Shown: piece after piece, positions 56,249 through 64,000 of the stretch
Numbering within the stretch: the stretch's first letter is position 1
Layout: each line of letters begins with the position of its first letter
Assembly (NCBI GenBank): GCA_005765155.1
Contig: VCCP01000004.1
Location: forward strand, 4,092,001-4,156,000
From: Zelopaecilomyces penicillatus
Lineage: Eukaryota; Ascomycota; Sordariomycetes; Hypocreales; Pseudodiploosporaceae
Direction of reading: 5' to 3'
Length of the DNA: 64,000 nt
The notes under the pieces: generated by a model
The model's input: only the letters and a program-made list of their open reading frames with translations
What the model was told of the DNA's origin: nothing
Database searches by the model: none
Position numbers and translations under genes: made by a program

Positions 56249-56449
56249 ATCAGATTAATAGACCTGGACAACTAGACTATAGACTCATAACAGTAAATAC
56301 AACGGCAAAGCACCAAATTGACAGCGCTGTTCTATCGCCTGTTAAAACAAGGACAACATTCTGTGGAGAATTTAAAAGCCAAAGACATGATGTTCGTCCA
56401 TATATTCAGTTATATTCATGCGCATCCAATAATCCTCGTCCAAACGCGA

Positions 56450-57689
56450 CTACTTCTGTTTCTTGTTTTCCTTATCTTCTTGGCGCTTGGCCAACTCGCT
56501 CGTCCTGATGATCTTGGGCTGGTGCGTTGGGGCCTTGAAAGGTCCGAAAGATCTTGGGATGAACATGCCGACCTGTTTTTGATATTCCTTGTACTTGGGA
56601 TACTTTCCACTAGTAATGGCTTCAGTAAGCCACGTTGAGCCCTGGAAGAGCATGATCAAAGAGAGCGATCCAATGCCAGACCAACTGTACAGCGAGTTGG
56701 AAGCATAGCAGCTCCATTGATAAAGAACAAACCAGATTGTTTGCTCCGCGAAGAAGTTAGGATGTCTACTGTACGCCCAGAGTCCTTTAGTCAGGAATCC
56801 TGCGTCCAGTTCGGCGCTGGTGTAACCAGCGGGCACCTTGCCATCCTTGTAGTACTTGTGCTTTACATTTTGAAAGGCTAGAAATCTGTCAGTCCAAATC
56901 CTCGAACGACACCATGAGCTGGCATACTCCACTGTTGCCCATCACTGATCCATTCGCTCAGCACCAGTCCCACCTCAATCAGGAAAAATGCTATGTCGGC
57001 TGTCCCGACTTTCGGTTCCAGCTTGGTCGACAGCAAGATAGCATAGGCTGGCGCGCAAGAGAAGAGGAACAAGAGGATGCTCTGGATAAACGAGATGAAG
57101 GTGATATTGAATACGAACCACACAATTCCAGGTATTTTTGACTTGATGATCATCCTGATACCATGTTAGTTGGGATACAGGCTTTCATAGGGGTAGAATA
57201 ATTGAGCTACCATCTATAGTCTTCAGAGCCTACGTTGTAGCCGCCTCTGCGCCAGTAGTTGTATGTCAATCGAATCTAGGCGTCTCAACATCAGCACAGC
57301 TCATGGAATTCAGCATGGGCGCGTCATACACTCCAAATAGTGGTGAATGCGGCAATCAAGTCCAGACGACTGTGATCCAACCCAGCAACACGCGCCCAGG
57401 CGGCGATATGAACAACATAAAGATTAGGCAGAATGCTCCAAAGTCGATCTATCTGTGAGTAGTTCCTATTGATCTCAGACGTAACCAGGGCAATAAATCC
57501 CACGGCAAGAGACGCCGCAAAACCAGACACAAGCGGGTTCGTGTCAACGTAAAGCTGCTTCAAGCCTTCCAAGTTACCAATATTGGCAACAAGCTTATTG
57601 GGGAGCTCGTACAACTGAGGTATAAAAGGCTCGACTACCTGCGAGAAGTCGCTGATGTCCGCTAGGGACTTTACAGAGGGGAGTGTCAT
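56450..57689 (-). CDS. DUF1295 / steroid 5-alpha-reductase-like membrane protein
   Basis: Four exons, 57330-57689, 57211-57275, 56928-57154 and 56450-56877, encode 359 residues. The joins give TTIWSIRLTYNYWRRGGYNV, SEDYRWMIIKSKIP and DGQQWTFQNVKHKYYKDGKV, the conserved core of DUF1295 proteins. Six or so membrane helices are visible, including VSGFAASLAVGFIALVTSEI and GIVWFVFNITFISFIQSILL. The C-terminal catalytic-like segment is GLWAYSRHPNFFAEQTIWFV, shared with steroid reductases and isoprenyl-cysteine methyltransferases. The tail is Lys-rich (KRQEDKENKKQK), which may act in ER retention. The substrate is unknown. Head-to-head with TOP3. Confidence 0.9.
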
Positions 57690-58417
57690 GGCAGTAGCTG
57701 ATTGCGACGATGGAAATGAGGACGAACGAGTGTCAGTTACCTGGTCGTTTTATGGTAGAGGATGTAAGAGGGACAGGCGTCATAGATATTCTCCTGTGTT
57801 TTATGGTACATCAGATGCTGGGTCAACGAAAGTGCGGAGCGACTGATAGCCCGCTTGAGCTTTGAATGGAGTGTCAAAGCCGATGGACGTCACTGAAGGT
57901 TAGGGTCTGCGATCGCAGCTAGCAAGCGCTATGGCCACTACAGACGTGACAGATTGGGGGTACTGACACCACTAACAATGCCCGCTGTAACACTCACCAT
58001 CTGGGCGCCCAAGACGGCTTACCTAAAGAGTTGCAAGTTGCACCGAACCCGATACAGAAGCGAAAGGCATCGTGCCAGCGCAACGAACATTGCACCTGCC
58101 TCGCGAAAAGAAACATCCTTCGGATGCCTGGGGCTTCAATACTTCTAGACTTTACGTACTTCTCACTCCCCGTTAGATGACCCAGAAACATGATAGAAGT
58201 TCTAGTGACGGAGTGACACGATACCGCGAGCCTGTGGATCTAGATACGCTTGAAATCGCCTATACTTAAATCGCAGACGCGTTCACGCACCGATTGAGTG
58301 GGCTTGTCGTGAACCCAAATTGCCAATGAATTTTCACAAAGACTGCCCCTCAACGAAGAATATCATCGGCGTCCTTGAACCACCACACGCTTTCTCTTTA
58401 GGCTACTTAGAAGAGAA
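57690..58417. promoter_or_regulatory. divergent intergenic region, DUF1295 / TOP3
   Basis: 728 bp between divergent starts. An ACGCGT (MluI cell-cycle box) at 58277-58282 lies 136 bp before the TOP3 ATG; an ACGTCA core is at 57887-57892. Roles are inferred from yeast MBF knowledge. Confidence 0.5.
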
Positions 58418-60720
58418 ATGAGAGTCCTGTGCGTGGCTGAAAAGCCTTCCATCTCGAAAGCCGTCGCAGGTCATCTCTCAGGCGGTCAGTTCCAAACGGT
58501 GACTTGACCCTAAAATCTCAAGACTCAATCTCTCCAGGCTAACTAACCTAGCAACAAAACAGCACAACACGCGGAACAAGTACATAAAGAACTACTCGTT
58601 CGACTTTGATTTCGGGCAACCATGGGGCCAGAGCTCCGTTACAATGACCTGTGTCACTGGCCACTTGACCAATGTTGACTTCACCAGCGAGCACAAGAAC
58701 TGGACACACCCTCCTCCCGAGACCTTGTTCTACGCACCAATTGTGACCAACGTTCATGATGTTGGTCGCCAAGAAGTCCAACATAAGATAAATCATGCTG
58801 ATTTCGCTTGTAGGATAAGAAGGACATTGCCAAGAACATTGCTGATCAGGCCAAATATGCACGCCTCTTGGTGATTTGGACCGATTGTGACCGTGAAGGA
58901 GAACATATTGGTCAGGAAATTGTCGATGCCGCGCATAAGGGAAACGCCGGGATTCAGATCAAGCGCGCCAGGTTCAGCAACATAGAGCGAGCGTAAGAGG
59001 AAGCACAGCAGTTCGCGGTTCGGGATCTATGGACGAGGCTGACAATGCTGGCTAGACATGTACTTTCAGCAGCGAGGCGGCTTGCCAATTTGGATGAAAA
59101 GCAGGTCAATGCTGTTGCGGCAAGAATAGAACTGGATTTGCGAATCGGATATGCCTTTACTCGGTTTATCACAAACACCCTGAGACCACTTCGTGGTCCA
59201 ATGGAAAATTTGACACTTAGTTATGGTTAGTAGTCTCTCGAAACATCTAGACATAGGGCTTGTTTTGGCTAACAAATCCAGGTTCTTGTCAATTCCCTAC
59301 CCTGGGGTTTGTCGTGGACCGGTATTTTCGGGTTCAAAACTTTGTTCCTGAGCCATTCTGGGGCATCAAGCTGACGCATCGACGGGAAGGAAAGCAGGCA
59401 AGTTTTAGCTGGACAAGAAACAGACTCTTTGATCGGATGACTGCAATTATCTTATACGAAAGATGTCTTGCAGCAAAGAAGGCCAAGGTCTCCAAGGTTC
59501 AAGAGAAACCGACACGCAAATTCAAACCTTTACCGCTCACTACAGTGGAACTCCAGAAGGCAGCAACGCGACTACTTCGAATGACGGGTCAGCAAGCAAT
59601 GTCAATCGCTGAGGGTCTCTATAATAAGGGATTCATCAGCTATCCTAGAACAGAAACAGACAGGTTTGACAAAGGCATGGATCTCAGGGCACTGGTGCAG
59701 AAACAGACAACAGACGAGCAATGGGGCCAGTTTGCACAAGGTCTCGTCAATGGTGGCTTCCAGCAGCCAAGGGAAGGCAGACACGATGACAAGGCCCATC
59801 CTCCAATCCACCCTATTACCTATGCTGCATCAAGCGTGCTGAATTTTGATGAAAAACGTCTGTACGAGTACGTTGTTCGTCGGTTTCTGGCATGTTGCTC
59901 AGAGGATGCAAAGGGCATGGCCACCGATATCGAGCTGCAATATGGAGATGAGCTATTCACAACGCGAGGCGTAATCGTGCTTGAACGGAACTATCTAGAC
60001 GTGTTCGTTTATGAGAATTGGAACAATACAATGGAACTGCCCAAATTTACTGTTGGTGAGCAGTTTGAGCCTACGGAAGCCATGATGACAGAGGGCAAGA
60101 CGTCTCCGCCCAATTACCTGACGGAGGCTGACCTTATTGCGCTTATGGATGCCAATGGAATTGGCACGGATGCAACAATGGCTGAGCATATTCAGAAGAT
60201 TCAAGATCGGGAATACGTGGCAACTACTGTGAGATCTGGCACAGTAACGGAAGAAGATGAAGGTGGCGAGCCAGACCAGGCCGGTGCTGGCAGTCGAGGG
60301 GGACGAGGTCGTGGCCGTGGAAGAGGAGGCCGTGGTCGAGGTGGTGCCGCGGCCACTGGTGGCGGTCGAGGAGGCGGACTCAAAGTTTTTGTCCCAACTC
60401 AACTAGGCGTGGCACTAATCCTCGGATTCGACCGAATGAACTTTGATACGAGCTTGGGAAAACCATTCCTGCGGAAAGAAATGGAACTCAAGATGAAGGC
60501 TATCTGTGACGGCCGCACGTCCAAGAGCACGGTGCTACAGGAGAGTATAGCGTTGTACCGACGAGTTTTTGAACAATCGCAGGAAAAGATTGACGTTCTT
60601 CGACATGTAAGTTGGCTGGAATCAAACACCACATTCTAGAACATCAATTGGGCAGTTTGCGAGACTAATTATGCTAATTAGGCTTGCCGGGAGTTTGTTT
60701 TTGCACAATCTGTACAATAA
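58418..60720 (+). CDS. top3: DNA topoisomerase III (type IA)
   Basis: Six exons: 58418-58498, 58563-58760, 58814-58992, 59056-59225, 59282-60606 and 60682-60720; 663 residues. The Toprim domain starts MRVLCVAEKPSISKAVAGHL and has the metal site VIWTDCDREGEHIGQEIVD. The join at 58992/59056 removes an apparent stop and gives NIERAHVLSAARRLANLDE. SYGSCQFPTLGFVVDRYF and the active-site Tyr330 in GFISYPRTETD follow. TOP3 works with a RecQ helicase and RMI1 to dissolve recombination intermediates. An Arg/Gly-rich run (GSRGGRGRGRGRGGRGRGG) sits inside the fold at about residues 540-570, before KVFVPTQLGVALILGFD. The protein ends shortly after the core and lacks the C-terminal zinc fingers of animal TOP3A. 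An earlier donor at the end of exon 1 (GTCAGT) is possible. Confidence 0.93.
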
Positions 60721-63700
60721 GATGGTTTGTGTGCAAAGATATAACCATCATTTATTAAAAATAGTTTCACACCACAAGCAGTGCAGGAGTTGGCTATGCA
60801 TAAGAGTTGACGAGGAGCCATCTATGTGTGGGCTAAGGACTAAAAGAACCGGGGCATATTCCATTCGCTGGTGATGACATATTGCAGAAGAAGGTGGAAG
60901 TCAACGGATTTGTTCATGTGGATATGTCATACGTTCGCTTCCATGTCGGACTTCTTGCAGGTGGATGTTGTTCACCCGACATGCTCTACATGCAGGTTGA
61001 CAAGGCTGCGCTGTAATGCAGGCATGGTTTTCAACAGCGGAGCCGCAGGCGTTACCATTAGTCGACCACGGCCCCAATTGAGTCGAACAGGGCTAGCAGA
61101 CAACCCATTTGTGAACCTAAATCAGCTTCTGTTGATCAGGAACAAGCGGAGTGTAAGAGATTCGGGAGGATCGGGGCGAATGACGCACTGTGGTGGAGGG
61201 CGTATTGATGCTATTGATGCTGGCTCACAGCCAAAGCCGTTGTTTTCCATGCCAAGACACGCAGATACAAACAGCTTCTACGCACTGGGGCTATGACGAC
61301 AGTGAGGACTCACCCAAAGCTGGCTGATGATGATTGCTTGCAGAAGTTGCAAAGAGGGGAGACGAGATGTTCATGAGCATGCATGCTGCCCATGGATAAG
61401 CCAAGTCAGCTGGGGATACGACAAGGGATGTTTGAGGTTGGCCGTGCGATGTTGCAGCATAAAGCCCAATCACTACGCCGACCGGAGCATTGTGATGGGT
61501 GCGCAGCATCCTTTTCACTCTAAAAGCGGAAGCTCACTGCCCGAGGCATGGGTTTGGGGTGTCTGCGTCAATTATCAGTGGCTTTATCAGTTCAGTCCCG
61601 ATGTGTGTGGTCGACTGACGACCGACCAGTGGGATGAAGGTCCCTGAGCCCGTGATTCTCCAGCCTGCGCATCACTGTGGCCCCTCTTTCCGGCCCTGAC
61701 TGGTGCCGTCATGATTTGATGGGTGGCCCGGTGTCAAAAACACGGACGGCAGACGCACACAGATTAAATTCAACGCAAAATCCAGGCACGCGGGCCGGAT
61801 GTTTGATGTCTGTTGTTGGGACTACGAAACGGGTTGGAATTTCTCGTCTGCGCGTCGTGGCTGATGGCTGCTTGAGGGTTGCAGATGGCGGCCCACATCA
61901 CTAAACAAGGATACGATACGGGCACGCTGCCAATCTAGCATTCATGATACGCTGGAGACCCATCCAGTCGGCTTTGGATGAGGTTTCTTATGACATACGA
62001 TGATGCTATTGACGATAATTGGTGATAGTGACGAGACCGGGCTAGAAGATAGCTCGGAGCTGAACGGAGTCCTCTAGTAGTCATTGCCTCAGCTACGGCA
62101 TGTTGCATGTTAGCTTAATGGCGGGGAAAGGGAGATAGTCGCACAGATGGAGTCTCGGTTCCGCGAGTTGTTTGCCAAGTCGGGAAATTCGGTCCACTCA
62201 GCTGCTCCATGACCCCACGAGCACAAACACACAAACTGGCGTGGAGCGACCGAGCCGGATCAGCACTGGTGTTGATATTGTTTTTCATCATCGGCATCGT
62301 CGTCATGCCAAAGGAGCTCCCCGAGGGGAAGTTACAATACGGAGGGGTGCAATAATGACACACACCCTTCTCCATTCTTCATGGTGGCATCGTTGCTAGA
62401 TAGGTCGTGATGTAACTGAACTATCTACTTGTTACAACGGGCTCAGTCACTCGGAGACTTTACTTTTCTTTATTTCACTTTGTGTATCGGACAGTCCAGA
62501 AATAGAAAGCCCTAAGTCAGGGCTGGCAGGGCACATTTGAGTTCTCATCAACACAAGGTTATGTGGTTGCATCGCTGAGCCCGTCACATTGGGGATTCTC
62601 CGAAAAGGGCTCAAGGGGTTCCCACTCACACACGCGGCGTGCGCCCGCCATCCAGGGAATGACGTACTCAATCTGAATGGATTCATAACAAGTATTACTG
62701 TGCATTGCACGAATACTAAATAAGCAACTCTAACAATGAGCGTATGTATGACAAACAAACATATTGTAGTCTATATACACACCCGTACAGAGCAAAGCCG
62801 TCAATATCGCTGAGAGCCGAAAATGGAGCCACAGCGATCACCGAAATTTGGCCAATCTATTGCTGAAATTGACTGCGTTTACACAGACCAGGCCCAGCTT
62901 TGTTCGAAAATTTTTCTCGAAAAAAACAATTTAAGAAAATCTAAAATTTAAATTTAAAAACAGGGGGGCAGGCATCTATACCCTACACAGAGACATTAAA
63001 CCATGAAAAAAATGAAGAAGTCGAAACATGCAATAATAGACGTGGGAAAAAGAACAAAGGGACACAGGGAGAGATAAAGGGGGCAATGCCAGACAGCACA
63101 TCGTGTTCTAGAGCTCAAAAGGGGCGGTGATACAAGTGGGTTTGCCTTGCACGTACAATGTACACGGCGAATGTCACTGACAGACCTGTAAGGGGAATAT
63201 CCTGCGAGGTACGGCGTACGGAAAACAAATCCTCGAGTTTAATCTGTCGGGTTGGACTGAGGTATTCGCTACCTACCTAATTAGACCACGATCGAATAGG
63301 CATGGGCGTGTCAGGAGGCGTGGGCGCTATTGTGAATAGCCATTGGCTTCAAGTTGGTGTTTCTTATTCCCATCCGCATTCTGGACCACACAGACATGAC
63401 CGTAGCAGATAGCGGCCCCAGAAAAGCGCAGAAGTTGCGGTGCCGTCGGTGATCATCAGTCGTTCTCCAGCTTTTGTTTTAGGAAAGGCCCCGGCTGGCC
63501 GTGCCTTTGGGTGCGTGGAGTACAGGTTTGTGCATGTAGGTACTAAGGCATGTGCTAGGTATGTGTTTGTACAGAGGGAGTACCACTACCTTGTACAACG
63601 ACTAACATGATTACAACACTAACACCAATGAGAACAAGGGTCGGCGCAAGGAGAAGGGGAGGACAGAAACGAGGAGGATGCGAATTCTGGGCTGCTGCTT

Positions 63701-64000
63701 CCCAGGGCGCTGGAACTGGGCTGGACAGTCATCACTAAGGCAGCTCACTCAGCCAGGGATTCATTCAGCGCATGGAGTGTCAGCCTGCTGTACGAACGAG
63801 GTATGTACAATATGGAACAGTAACAGTACAACAAAGATGAGGTAGGTCCTGAGTCCTGAGGCAATCCAGCATCTCGCCTGGGATGTTGGATGCTGGGGCC
63901 GCCATGATTACTTCCTCCTTTTTTTTTTTTTTTGGTACAGACAGGCACGCCTCACAATGTGATAGGTAATTAGGGCATCACCGCAATGTCTGGGCACGCT
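60721..64000. other. intergenic to the window end, no gene seen
   Basis: About 3.3 kb past TOP3. Reading frames are short and not protein-like. A 15-nt T run lies at 63919-63933 and an AT-rich patch at about 62900-62970. A gene could start just outside the window. Confidence 0.55.

Noticed and set aside
58981..59055. In-frame stop in TOP3 suggesting a pseudogene
   Set aside because: A GTAAGA donor and GGCTAG acceptor remove it as a 63-nt intron, and the join restores the conserved ERAHVLSAARRL segment.

Overview
The window reads as nuclear DNA of a filamentous ascomycete (Pezizomycotina). A Sordariomycete, probably hypocrealean, is my best guess from protein style, but I have no search to prove it. 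The evidence is short introns (48 to about 150 nt) with GTRNGT donors and CTAA(C/T)-type branch sites, two Zn2Cys6 regulators, a CYP504-type P450, and eukaryotic housekeeping genes (CWC22, DPM2, TIM14, Ku80, TOP3, an ING/PHD protein). I see no bacterial operon structure, rRNA, convincing tRNA, intact transposon or CRISPR array. I rebuilt every spliced gene by hand. In each, the exon lengths sum to a whole number of codons, and the joins restore family motifs.

Layout. 1-13.2 kb is accessory or metabolic: an ISG12-like membrane protein cut by the left edge, a cytochrome P450 divergent from a Zn2Cys6 regulator, a second Zn2Cys6 regulator convergent with the first, then an intracellular GH2 beta-mannosidase. 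13.5-21 kb is housekeeping: splicing factor CWC22 head-to-head with DPM2, then a large BCAS3-like WD40 protein. 23.5-35 kb is a run of minus-strand genes: a SnoaL/NTF2-like protein, an ING-type PHD chromatin protein, a bactofilin-like beta-helix protein, a fungal multi-pass membrane protein and a single-finger C2H2 regulator.

35-42.8 kb is a gene desert of about 7.8 kb upstream of the C2H2 gene, with simple repeats including a 27-nt C tract. 42.8-60.7 kb is dense again: a secreted TAP-type serine peptidase, TIM14/PAM18, a Gfd2/YDR514C-type RNase H-fold protein, Ku80, a TMEM205-like membrane protein, a 133-residue unknown protein, a PHO13-type HAD phosphatase, a DUF1295 steroid-reductase-like membrane enzyme and DNA topoisomerase III. 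The last 3.3 kb holds no gene I can support.

How the genes relate. Most neighbours are unrelated housekeeping genes. Five pairs are head-to-head and may share promoters: P450/regulator, CWC22/DPM2, TAP peptidase/TIM14, Ku80/TMEM205-like, DUF1295/TOP3. Two genome-maintenance genes (Ku80 and TOP3) lie 7 kb apart, and both have ACGCG elements in their divergent promoters. The most unusual items are the fungal bactofilin-like protein, the ISG12-like protein with an acidic Cys-bearing tail, the ING protein with an in-frame intron inside its PHD finger, the RGG-rich insert in topoisomerase III, the gene desert, and a short hairpin element at 53.9 kb. I did not find a clear multi-gene novel system.
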